Shown: one piece after another, positions 34,313 to 43,339 of the stretch
Layout: each line of letters starts with the position of its first letter
Position numbering within the stretch: the first letter of the stretch is position 1
Assembly: GCF_965138505.1 (NCBI RefSeq)
Contig: NZ_CBCSCO010000003.1
Location: 186,001 to 250,000 of the forward strand
Source of the DNA: Litorimonas haliclonae
Lineage (GTDB): Bacteria; Pseudomonadota; Alphaproteobacteria; Caulobacterales; Maricaulaceae
Direction: 5' to 3'
Length of the DNA stretch: 64,000 bases
Made by a program: the position numbers and the translations under genes
Notes under the pieces: generated by a model
Seen by the model: only the letters and a program-made list of their open reading frames with translations
What the model was told of the DNA's origin: nothing
Database searches by the model: none

Positions 34313-36346
34313 CTATACCAAGCAACTGAGGAGATAGAGTTTTCCATCTGTCGTGTTTAGACGGTTTCGAATCGCATCCCGGTTCATGATTTCCGGATTA
34401 ATAGAGTCCGAAAGACGTTCCCGATAGTGATGGGCCGCTTCCGCGAACCCTTCATGGGTTTGGGTTGCGGCTGAAATTTCCTCGGCAAGGTGAGGGACGC
34501 GCCGCCAAAGAACGGTTGAAATAGTTTCTGACTTCATGACGATAGCATTCGCTGCGTCGAGAACCGTTCCGTGATTAAGGCCATCATCAAGATCAATGCC
34601 AAGGTGACCTATCCAGAGATCGAAGGGCCGGGGCGCCTCCGGATACGCTGCGGCATCCGGCGCGGAAACATCGTGATGTATATCGTCTGGGTTCAAACCT
34701 CTTTTGTTCAAACCGTCTTTGTTTAAATCTTCGGCGCTGTCAGGACTATCGAACCCGCCCATCATATCGCGCCAACGCCAAGGTGATTTCTCTTTTGGCT
34801 TTGCGCGGCCGAATAAAGGAGCGGATTCCGTCACGGGCTTAACAACGTCCGCATCCCCAGACTGCGCGTCATGTGCTTCGACCTCTGGAAGTGGAATAGA
34901 CATATCAGCCTCTAAATCCAACGGGTCTAGTTCCAAATCATATGGGTAAGAAGAGGAGTCCGGGGCGTTAGGAAGGTCTTCTTCAAGTGGTCGCAGATGC
35001 AATCGTTCGGAGGAAAGTTTTTCCGAGGGTTTGGTAGAGGCTACAGGATTATTATTCTCTACTTTTCCTTTGAGGGTCTGAACCGCCTCAATACCGGCCG
35101 AAATTTCTTGGAGACGTTTTAAGCGCGCTTCGATTTCTTGAAGAGTTTTTTCTGCCTTTTCCTGACTTGCCGAGACAGAGTCTTCTGCCTGCTTTATGAT
35201 TTCGCGGGTGGAGTTTTGACGTTCGGTCAGACCTGAATTGAGGTCTTGAAACTTTTCTGAAAGTAGGTCGCTAGCGGATTTAACTTCTGCGCGCAGCGCG
35301 TCGGTTGCATCTACACTTTTGCTGATAACGCCAAAGAGTTCGTCTTTCGCAGCATCTGCTGAGTCCGAGAGGGAAGACAGCAGGGGCATTCGGGATTCTA
35401 AAGTTTCAGATAGGCGAACGTTTTGCGACTGCAAATTTGAAATTTTTTGTGTCAAAGCTTCGACATGACCTTTGAGCTTGTCTGAAATAACGATAGACCT
35501 TTCTTCCGTATCAGAGAATTTTTCGGTCATTGACGTCAAACGAGCTTCGGACTCCGAAATGAAACTATCAAAAGCACGACTTTTATCTTCCAATTTCTGA
35601 CCGGCTTCGTTCAGACTAAGCGTAGCGTGATCCATTATTTCGGAGAGGGAGTGTTTTTGCTCTTCTAAGGTTTTTTCCGTTTGCTGAAATTTTTCTTCGG
35701 CAATCTTCATCATCGACTCTAGCGCCCTCCGTTGTTCTATCAGACTTTGCTCAAGTGTCTGGTTTGTGGAGAGGAGAGAGGAGGACGCTTCATTTAAGGT
35801 TATTGAATGAGCCTGAGCCATATCGCGAGTAGCTTCAAATCGATCCGCCAAAACAGTCATTTCGTTATCAAGGCTATTTATTTGCCCGCGAATGGCTTCG
35901 GCGAGAGTTTTTGCTTGCTCTGCTGATGATTGGTCGGCCTGTAACAGCCTCTCACTCGCATAAGAGAGACTATCGGCTCTGGCGCTCACTTGACCTAATT
36001 TAGAGACCGCCATGCAAAACATTAGCAAAGCCAAAGCAGGAAAGAGAATGATAAGCCCGCTAATTGTAAGGCCAATCGGCGTGAACAAACCCACCGTGTT
36101 CGAAGGCTGCAAAAATAGAAATGAAGCGCTAAGCCCGCTCCATAGAATAGCTAGTATAATTCCGATCCAAATAATCCAACGTCTACTTTGTTGATCTTTC
36201 TGAGGTGTAGGCATTGGGGAAGTGCGGTGAACAAAAGCCGGGTATGTCTCTGCGCCTGAGGTAGCAGGCGAGGACGGAGATGTTTTTGAGGCCGAATCCT
36301 GCTCGTCCGGATCAATACTCAGAATTTTTTTTGAAATGTCTGACAC
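34313..36346 (-). CDS. Two-helix coiled-coil protein, polar-scaffold-like, function unknown
   Basis: A 677-residue protein. A disordered Ser/Pro-rich N-terminus (about 55 residues) is followed by two membrane helices (about 58-78 and 86-112) and a long coiled coil (about 120-440, with heptads rich in Glu, Ser and Leu). An acidic, disordered linker (about 455-570) leads to a conserved-looking helical domain at the end (IGHLGIDLDDGLNHG, WRRVPHLAEEI). Two N-terminal helices plus a large coiled coil recall the Caulobacter polarity factor TipN, but I cannot claim homology. The GTG at 36346 has AAAGAGG five bases upstream; the GTG at 36352 lies against that site and is less likely. Confidence 0.75.
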   Translation of the reverse strand: MSDISKKILSIDPDEQDSASKTSPSSPATSGAETYPAFVHRTSPMPTPQKDQQSRRWIIWIGIILAILWSGLSASFLFLQPSNTVGLFTPIGLTISGLIILFPALALLMFCMAVSKLGQVSARADSLSYASERLLQADQSSAEQAKTLAEAIRGQINSLDNEMTVLADRFEATRDMAQAHSITLNEASSSLLSTNQTLEQSLIEQRRALESMMKIAEEKFQQTEKTLEEQKHSLSEIMDHATLSLNEAGQKLEDKSRAFDSFISESEARLTSMTEKFSDTEERSIVISDKLKGHVEALTQKISNLQSQNVRLSETLESRMPLLSSLSDSADAAKDELFGVISKSVDATDALRAEVKSASDLLSEKFQDLNSGLTERQNSTREIIKQAEDSVSASQEKAEKTLQEIEARLKRLQEISAGIEAVQTLKGKVENNNPVASTKPSEKLSSERLHLRPLEEDLPNAPDSSSYPYDLELDPLDLEADMSIPLPEVEAHDAQSGDADVVKPVTESAPLFGRAKPKEKSPWRWRDMMGGFDSPDSAEDLNKDGLNKRGLNPDDIHHDVSAPDAAAYPEAPRPFDLWIGHLGIDLDDGLNHGTVLDAANAIVMKSETISTVLWRRVPHLAEEISAATQTHEGFAEAAHHYRERLSDSINPEIMNRDAIRNRLNTTDGKLYLLSCLV

Positions 36347-36464
36347 GCACACCTCTTTATTAAAATTGTCCGAATATCGTCTTAACGGAATATAGAGTGA
36401 AAAACTGTATCAGTTTCCCTTGTCAGGGGAAAGCGGCGAAGACCGATACGCCCCAAAGTGAAAA

Positions 36465-36737
36465 ATGGGGTGGGCTGTGCTCTCCGAAAAACGAAATAAT
36501 TCCGCGCTTCGGCGTGAGGTACTCGCTTGGCTGCAATCAGGCCTGGAGCAGAAAGACGGGCGATTGGCCCTGTTTGACGGCACAGGGCAGCGTGTCAGCG
36601 CGTCTATTCAAAGAGCTGCGATTGCTCAGGGATGGGCCGAAGGCTGGTTTGCCAATCCAATGCGGCCGGATTGGATGGTGTGCCGGCTTACGCCGCTCGG
36701 ACGACAGGTTTTGGCCGAAGGGCGTAAAGCGCGATAA
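36465..36737 (+). CDS. Small hypothetical protein
   Basis: A 90-residue protein, mostly helical, basic near its C-terminus (LTPLGRQVLAEGRKAR) and with the segment SALRREVLAWLQSG near the start. The PDWMVCRLTPLGRQ part looks like a small winged-helix or DNA-binding tail as seen in short alphaproteobacterial proteins, but no family is recognised. No good ribosome site is visible. Its last 50 bases overlap the convergent CPBP protease gene, which lowers confidence. A perfect hairpin (TTTCCC/GGGAAA, 36414-36432) lies upstream. Confidence 0.5.
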   Translation: MGWAVLSEKRNNSALRREVLAWLQSGLEQKDGRLALFDGTGQRVSASIQRAAIAQGWAEGWFANPMRPDWMVCRLTPLGRQVLAEGRKAR

Positions 36738-37827
36738 GGATGATCGCCAAGGTTAAAATCGTGAAAACGCTGTCGAGACCCGGACTGGCCTGAATTTGAA
36801 AAATCGACGGTGTCGGCAGAACCGAATTTTCATAATTAACAAAAACGGCGGCAAACGTGTTGTTTGCGGCATGAACGCCAATGGCTGATTCCAAACCATC
36901 ATCCATCCAGACTAATAAACAAGCCGCAAATCCGAAAAAGAAATAGCTGCTCATCACAATTGGCAAAATGCCGGCTTCTGCGCCTGACAAAGCTTCAGGG
37001 TTTGCAAGGTGCATGGCCATAAAGAGCAGGCTGGTCAGGATAAAAGCCACCCATTTATTACGGGTCAGATTTTCAACGGCCTGATTCAAATACCCTCGAA
37101 AGACAATTTCTTCTGTAGCGGACTGAAGGGGGATAAAGGCAAGAGAGATCGCCGCGTAAACAAAGAAACGCGTCGCATCAAAGGTAAAGGTGAGCGGCGT
37201 TATCCCAAAGGCGTTCAAACCAAATGCCAAAACGCCCAAAACAACCCAAGTGACAACAATGGCTTGAAACGCCCGGGCGAACCGAAATTTAGAAAATGCG
37301 GTATGCAAGGACAGGATGGTTCGTTTGTGGATGAACTTTTGCCCAATATAAAGCATTACCAGAGATGCAGGAAAGGTCAATAAAATCAAGGCATAAGACA
37401 AAGGGCTTAGCGCGAGTAAGCGGTTCAGCACATCTGTGCTTTCTGGGGAGGACGCCAGAGGAGACAAAAGGAATAAACATAAAAACGATCCGGCTATGGC
37501 GATCCCGCCTGCAATGCCAAACCCTTTTGAACTATTATTCTTGGTAGTCAGGGCAATGAGAGAAAATATAAGACCGAATGCCGTTGTGACAAGAAACCCC
37601 AAAGCGGCGAGCCCAATAACCGCCATGTTGACGTCATCGAAAGCAGTGGCCGAAGCTTCAAGAAAAGCCTGGCCCAATTCCGGGTCGATTTCTTGGGCGA
37701 TCGGAAGTAGCGGGCTGGTTAGAAAGAGCTGGGCGAGAATCCAGCCCAAAAGCGTCAGCCAGAAAACAAAAATCCAGCTCCACCAGTTGGAGACACCATG
37801 AAGTCGGGTGTTTCTAAAATATTGCAT
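36688..37827 (-). CDS. CPBP family intramembrane metalloprotease
   Basis: A 379-residue multi-helix membrane protein with the CAAX/CPBP (Rce1-like) motifs: EEIVFRGY (two Glu and an Arg), FMAMHL and HAANNTFA (His and Asn). In bacteria these proteases process or protect peptides or regulate membrane proteins; the substrate here is unknown. Eight or nine hydrophobic segments are visible, the first near residues 18-36. It is divergent from the Hpt gene and converges on the small hypothetical gene. Confidence 0.88.
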   Translation of the reverse strand: MQYFRNTRLHGVSNWWSWIFVFWLTLLGWILAQLFLTSPLLPIAQEIDPELGQAFLEASATAFDDVNMAVIGLAALGFLVTTAFGLIFSLIALTTKNNSSKGFGIAGGIAIAGSFLCLFLLSPLASSPESTDVLNRLLALSPLSYALILLTFPASLVMLYIGQKFIHKRTILSLHTAFSKFRFARAFQAIVVTWVVLGVLAFGLNAFGITPLTFTFDATRFFVYAAISLAFIPLQSATEEIVFRGYLNQAVENLTRNKWVAFILTSLLFMAMHLANPEALSGAEAGILPIVMSSYFFFGFAACLLVWMDDGLESAIGVHAANNTFAAVFVNYENSVLPTPSIFQIQASPGLDSVFTILTLAIILIALYALRPKPVVRAA

Positions 37828-37880
37828 GAAGGACTCGAAAAATAGCTGTTTCGAATCTTATATGCCGTTAAACTGCCGAA

Positions 37881-38264
37881 ATGACAAACACTCCTTCAGA
37901 GATGGAAGCGGAAATCGATTTCGACCATCTGAACCTTTATGTTCAGGGGGATATAGACCTCACGCGTGAGGTTTTTGGGTTGTTCAAACACCAGACTGAA
38001 ATGTGGGGCAGAGCGCTTACTCCAGGCGCTGATGATGACACATGGGCGTCGGTTGTACACTCTTTAAAAGGGTCCGCGCGTGCGGTCGGGGCGCGAGCCT
38101 TGGCCGAAAGGTGCGAGCGCGCAGAAACATTGACAGGCGAAACTAAGACGGCTGGGGCGCGCCAAGTCGCAGTTCAAGATATCGAGTTTCGAATATCAAG
38201 AACCTTGGCAGAAATTCAACGCTGGGAATATCGTCAAACTTTGAACGATATGCGGCGAAGTTAG
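37881..38264 (+). CDS. Hpt-domain phosphotransfer protein
   Basis: A 127-residue stand-alone histidine phosphotransfer protein. The HSLKGSAR motif carries the phosphorylatable His60, and the helical bundle spans about residues 15-120. It would relay phosphate between a histidine kinase and a response regulator; neither is encoded within the window. It stands alone, divergent from the CPBP protease gene, with 137 bases to the next gene. Confidence 0.88.
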   Translation: MTNTPSEMEAEIDFDHLNLYVQGDIDLTREVFGLFKHQTEMWGRALTPGADDDTWASVVHSLKGSARAVGARALAERCERAETLTGETKTAGARQVAVQDIEFRISRTLAEIQRWEYRQTLNDMRRS

Positions 38265-38401
38265 GCTTAATAATTTCTTCGGGCGAAATCCGCCTCGCCT
38301 TGGCGCAAAACTTCCGTTAAAAAACCCGTAAATTGTCAAACACGTGACACAGTTCAGACATGAACTCTCGTTAATTAAAGACAACTAACAAAGGGTGCCT
38401 C

Positions 38402-41400
38402 ATGCAAAGCAAGTTATTAGGGATTTTCGCGACACTGGCTGGGATCGGGGCTTTCGCTCTGGCAGGATGGGCAGGCTATGTATTTTACCCTGCAGGCGGA
38501 ATAGGCGGAGACATTCCTGCATCAAGCACGAGATCAAGCTCTGCTGGGATTGAAGTTCAACCCGTTACAGATGGCAAACCGCAGTCAGAAATTGAGGCGC
38601 AAACCGATGATCCCACGACCTCGATTTTTCGGTATATGCGTTGGTATCCCGATGAAACCGCCAATGGCCGATTAAATGCCTGTCTGGAATTCAATCGCCC
38701 AGTTGCCCAAGAACAAGAAGTCGAACTCCGCCCTTATATCGATATTGCTCCGGAGACCGCGGTAGCGCTGTCTGTTCGCGGAAAATCGCTCTGTGTCGGG
38801 GGACTGTCGTTTGATACCGAATATAATTTGACCCTGAAGGAGGGTTTGCCGTCGAATAAGTCGGATCTCGTTCTCGGGGCAGATCAAAATGTGACCGTGT
38901 CATTTGGGGATAAACCCGCCTTTATCGGCTTTACCGACAACGGAATTATTCTGCCTAAAACCAACACAGGCGGCCTTTCCATAGAAACGGTTAATATTGA
39001 TACACTCGACATAACTGTTGAGCGGGTCAACCACCGCATCCTGAGCCAGACAGAACCAAATGCCGGGTCTCAATCTCTGGAAGGGGAGTATAGCTATGGC
39101 TATGAGGCTTGGGATGAAAAGGTTGAGGTTTGGTCGGGCGAACTGGACGTAGCGAACGAGTCCAATACTGCCGTAAAAACCATTTTCCCGCTCCAGCAAA
39201 TTACCAAAGACTTAGATTATGGGGCCTATATTGTTACGGCCAAGCGCGCGACGGAAAAGGAAAATGACAACCGCGTTGCCCAAGCTTGGCGCTGGATTGT
39301 TTCCACAGATATGGCGCTGACGAGTTATACTGGCGCGGATGAAATGCATGTAAATGTTCGATCGCTGAAGACGGCAGAACTTGTGGGCAATGTTCGACTT
39401 GATCTGATCGCTCAAAACAATGACCTTTTGGGCTCTGTTGAGACAGGCCCTGATGGGCGCGCTTCTTTTCCATCCGCTTTGCTGCGCGGAGACGGCAATA
39501 TAGCCCCGAAAATGGTGCTGGCTTATGGCCCGAATAATGATTTTGCTATGTTGGACTTGTCTCGTAGCCCGCTAGATATGACGGCCTATAACGTCGAGGG
39601 TCGGACGGCGCAAAGCCCGATTGATATTTTTGCTTACACGGAACGCGGGGTCTATCGTCCGGGAGAAACTGTTTACCTCACAGCGCTCTTACGTGGAGAA
39701 AAAGGCGAGGCCCGGTTTGACCGCCCGGTCAAGCTAACGCTCACAAAACCGGATGGAGGCATAGCCTTTGAGCAGACGTACCAAAGCCGGGATATGGCCG
39801 GCGCGCTCACGATTGATTACGAATTACCGGCGGATGCACCAAGAGGTGTCTGGACTATAGCTCTATCACCGGAGGGTATGGAGGCTGAAAAACGGGTTAG
39901 GTTTGATGTACAGGACTTTGTCCCGCAAAAACTTAAACTCGTTAGTAACATAACAGATGAGCGTTTAACGGCTGAGACGAAAAGCACTCTGATTTTACAA
40001 GCTGACTTTCTTTACGGCGCGCCAGGGGCGTCTCTTGAAGGAGAGGCTGAAGCCCGTATCCAGATCGAAAATGATCCCTTTGAGAATTATAAAGGCTTCA
40101 ATTTTGGTGACACTCAAGAGACTTTCGAAGAGCGCATTGTTGAGATTGGCACGGGGGTCACGGATGAGAATGGGCGTTTGAGCCTGCCGGTTGATCTTTC
40201 AGGTCAGAGTATAGAGTCGAGTTACCCCCTTCGATTAATGGTGACCTCGGGTGTCGCAGAGCCGGGCGGCCGCTTTGTGCGCAAAACCCAATATGTGCCG
40301 TTACGGACGCAAGACAGTTATATCGGATTTAAAACAGGATTTGAGGGCGACTATGCGAGCCGCAATGCGCCCGTTAGTATTGACCTTGTGAATGTGTCTG
40401 CATCGGGCGAAGCCATTGATAGCGCGCTGAATTGGACCCTCTATGAGGAAATTCACGATTTTCAGTGGTATCGGGAAAATGGCAAGTGGCGTTATCGTAA
40501 GGATGTGTCAGACATTGCGCTTTTCGACGGCGTAATTGAGACAACTGGGACGCCAACTACTTGGTCAAGAAATCTGCCAAGTGGTCAATATCGTTTAGAG
40601 GCCACAGGGCCTGAAGGTCATAAAGCGGCATTCCGGTTTAATGTTGGATGGGCGAGGCCCGGTAGCGGAGTCGATGCGCCCGACCGCATTGTTATGGGCA
40701 AGGTCGAGGAAAAGGTCAGTCCCGGCCAAAGCGTGACGCTCTCAGTTAATTCGCCTTATGCAGGCGTTGGGGATTTCGTTATTGCAAATGAAACGGTCCA
40801 ATCCATTCAGACTGTTGTTCTCCCGGAAGGGGAGTCAGACCTGACATTTATGTTCGACAAAAGCTGGGGCGACAGCGTTTATGCCATGCTGACACTCTAC
40901 ACGCCGGAAGATAAAGACGGAAAGTCCATTCAGCGCCGCGCGGCCGGAATGAGCTATATTGCTCTTGACCGTTCGGATCAGACTCTCGCTGTGACGTTTG
41001 AGGCAGATGAAATAATTGAACCCCGCCAGACCTATGAAGTAGCTGTTCAAGTCGCAAACATTCCAAGAGGAGAACAGGCCTGGGTTAGCCTGGCCGCTGT
41101 TGATGAAGGCATCTTGCAACTGACCCAATATGAAAGTCCCGATGCAGCTGAATACCTCTACGGCAAAAAAGCTTTCAGTCTGGATGTGCGTGATGATTAT
41201 GCGCGGCTTTTAAACCCTAATCTTGGGACAGCTGCTATCCTGCCGCAGGGCGGGGACAGCCTTGGCGGGGCGGGCCTCAGCGTCGTTCCGACCCAAACTG
41301 TGGCGCTCTATCAGGGACCCGTTAAAGTTAAGGGCGGTCAAACCGTCATCGATTTGGAAATCCCTGACTTTCAGGGACAGATACGCCTTATGGCGACAGC

Positions 41401-43339
41401 TTGGTCAAAATCGGCTGCCGGCAGCGGAGAGCGAGATTTAACGGTGCGTGATCCTGTTCCGCTGACAGTCGGGCTACCGCGCTTTCTCGCCCCGAGCGAC
41501 ACAGGGATTGCAACAGTCAGTCTCGACAATCTGGATGGCCCTGTGGGAGATTACTCGGTCACAGCTATTTCAGAATTAACGTCTAAAGACGCGACGACTT
41601 TCAGCTTGGCTCGGGACGAGCGCCGGGACGTGACGATCCCGATCGCCGCTGATGGCTTGGGCGTCTCAGACTTTAACCTGAGTGTGGCAGGCCCCAACGG
41701 GTATGCCCGAAGTAATGCGCGGCAGATCGAGACACGTTCTCCTTATCGCCCCCAAGCCTTGAAACGTCTGACAGAGCTTGCACCCAACCAAAGTTATGCG
41801 CTTTCGTCTCTCAATCTGGATGGGTTTATCCCGGAAGCCACGGATGTAACCCTGTCGGTTTCCAACCTTCCGGGTCTTGACGCGCAGACTTATCTAAAGG
41901 CCCTGTCCATCTACCCCTATGGATGCACCGAACAAACGGCGAGTACGGCGATGCCGCTCCTCTTCGTCAATCAGCTCGGCGGGATTCAAGGCCTCAGTGA
42001 CGAACAAAGACATGCCAGAATTGATTTGGCCATAAAACGGCTTGTTGCGCGTCAGGACGCGCAAGGCGCGTTTGGTCTCTGGCGAGTGAATGACGGTAAT
42101 TCTTCGCCGTGGTTGCAAATCTATGTAACGGAGTTTCTCTTGCTCGCCAAAGAAAACGGACAATCGGTTCCTCAAGATGCATTAGACCGAGCTTTATCAG
42201 CTGTTCGTAAAATCTCAGAACCGAGCCGATATACAAATCTAAATCTGAACTTTAATTATGGCTGGAATAATTCCGGCGGTTTGGAACAAGACATTCGCCG
42301 ATTTGAACGGGCCGCTTATGCACATTATGTTTTGGCTCTTGCCGATAAAGTGGATGTTCCGGACTTACGTTATTTGACCGACAACAATGCCAAAGAAATC
42401 AGCTCGCCTTTGGCTCTGACATATCTCGGCACGGCTTTATCAAAAATTGGCGACACTAGACGCGCCAATCGAATTTTTACCTTGGCACATGAACGGCGAG
42501 GCGGTTCAGGCAATCCAGACGATTATTACGCGTCGGATTTAAGAAACGCCGCGGCTATGATTGCGGTTGCGCAGAACTATATCGGAGCAGATAAAAATTC
42601 CGAACTCTTAAACTTTGTCGCCGCCGCCACCCAAGAGGCTCAATATTTAAACACGCAGGAGCAATCCTATCTTGTCCGTATGATTGCCTCATTGGATGCG
42701 GGACAAGGCGAGTTGTCATTGAAGACGCAGGGCGTAGATTTAACCAAATCGAAAACCTCCCACTCAGTTAATTTGGGAGGGCAGGCAATTTCTGAAAACC
42801 AGACTATCCAAAACATGGGTGACAAGCCTGTTTGGGTTTCGGCGACTCTTTCCGGCTTGCCGAACAGTGATCCTGGCGCCGTCGCTCAAGGTTATGATGT
42901 TGAAAAGCAGATGTTCTCTATGTCCGGGCAAATCACGAACCAAAACCAACTTGTAAAAGGCGAACGCGCTATCATCCGAGTGACCATTGATCCGGCCCAA
43001 AAACGGTCTGCCATGATCGTTCTTGCAGACCTTTTGCCAGCCGGAGTTGAGATTGAGTCTATTCTCTTGCCGGAAGAAGCTGGAGACACCGGCCCTTACC
43101 GATTCTTAGGCGATCTCACGGATTTGGATATGGCGGAGATGCGGGATGACCGCTTGGTCGCATCCGAACGCGTCAATCGCTGGGATGACGGTCAGATTTC
43201 TGTCGCCTATGTTGTGCGCGCTGTAACGCAGGGTGACTTCGTCTTTCCGGGCGCCGTTGCCGAGGATATGTATCGTCCGGAATTTAACGGTCGCACCGAA
43301 GCAAAAAGACTAATCATTCAAGGCCCTGGTAGCAATTAA
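38402..43339 (+). CDS. Bacterial alpha-2-macroglobulin
   Basis: A 1645-residue protease trap of the envelope. N-terminal helix (about 5-30, no clear lipobox), MG-type beta domains, a bait region in the middle, and a thioester site GCTEQ with Cys1175, so it is the thioester-bearing (YfhM) type. Alpha-helical and receptor-binding-like domains complete it. Its stop overlaps the start of PBP1c (TAATG). The A2M-PBP1c pair is widely conserved: A2M is thought to block invading proteases while PBP1c mends peptidoglycan. Confidence 0.94.
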   Translation: MQSKLLGIFATLAGIGAFALAGWAGYVFYPAGGIGGDIPASSTRSSSAGIEVQPVTDGKPQSEIEAQTDDPTTSIFRYMRWYPDETANGRLNACLEFNRPVAQEQEVELRPYIDIAPETAVALSVRGKSLCVGGLSFDTEYNLTLKEGLPSNKSDLVLGADQNVTVSFGDKPAFIGFTDNGIILPKTNTGGLSIETVNIDTLDITVERVNHRILSQTEPNAGSQSLEGEYSYGYEAWDEKVEVWSGELDVANESNTAVKTIFPLQQITKDLDYGAYIVTAKRATEKENDNRVAQAWRWIVSTDMALTSYTGADEMHVNVRSLKTAELVGNVRLDLIAQNNDLLGSVETGPDGRASFPSALLRGDGNIAPKMVLAYGPNNDFAMLDLSRSPLDMTAYNVEGRTAQSPIDIFAYTERGVYRPGETVYLTALLRGEKGEARFDRPVKLTLTKPDGGIAFEQTYQSRDMAGALTIDYELPADAPRGVWTIALSPEGMEAEKRVRFDVQDFVPQKLKLVSNITDERLTAETKSTLILQADFLYGAPGASLEGEAEARIQIENDPFENYKGFNFGDTQETFEERIVEIGTGVTDENGRLSLPVDLSGQSIESSYPLRLMVTSGVAEPGGRFVRKTQYVPLRTQDSYIGFKTGFEGDYASRNAPVSIDLVNVSASGEAIDSALNWTLYEEIHDFQWYRENGKWRYRKDVSDIALFDGVIETTGTPTTWSRNLPSGQYRLEATGPEGHKAAFRFNVGWARPGSGVDAPDRIVMGKVEEKVSPGQSVTLSVNSPYAGVGDFVIANETVQSIQTVVLPEGESDLTFMFDKSWGDSVYAMLTLYTPEDKDGKSIQRRAAGMSYIALDRSDQTLAVTFEADEIIEPRQTYEVAVQVANIPRGEQAWVSLAAVDEGILQLTQYESPDAAEYLYGKKAFSLDVRDDYARLLNPNLGTAAILPQGGDSLGGAGLSVVPTQTVALYQGPVKVKGGQTVIDLEIPDFQGQIRLMATAWSKSAAGSGERDLTVRDPVPLTVGLPRFLAPSDTGIATVSLDNLDGPVGDYSVTAISELTSKDATTFSLARDERRDVTIPIAADGLGVSDFNLSVAGPNGYARSNARQIETRSPYRPQALKRLTELAPNQSYALSSLNLDGFIPEATDVTLSVSNLPGLDAQTYLKALSIYPYGCTEQTASTAMPLLFVNQLGGIQGLSDEQRHARIDLAIKRLVARQDAQGAFGLWRVNDGNSSPWLQIYVTEFLLLAKENGQSVPQDALDRALSAVRKISEPSRYTNLNLNFNYGWNNSGGLEQDIRRFERAAYAHYVLALADKVDVPDLRYLTDNNAKEISSPLALTYLGTALSKIGDTRRANRIFTLAHERRGGSGNPDDYYASDLRNAAAMIAVAQNYIGADKNSELLNFVAAATQEAQYLNTQEQSYLVRMIASLDAGQGELSLKTQGVDLTKSKTSHSVNLGGQAISENQTIQNMGDKPVWVSATLSGLPNSDPGAVAQGYDVEKQMFSMSGQITNQNQLVKGERAIIRVTIDPAQKRSAMIVLADLLPAGVEIESILLPEEAGDTGPYRFLGDLTDLDMAEMRDDRLVASERVNRWDDGQISVAYVVRAVTQGDFVFPGAVAEDMYRPEFNGRTEAKRLIIQGPGSN

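Noticed and set aside
36397..36756. 119-codon frame overlapping the small hypothetical gene in another frame
   Set aside because: The composition is random-looking (Gly, Trp, Arg-rich) and the other frame at 36465 has more protein-like character.
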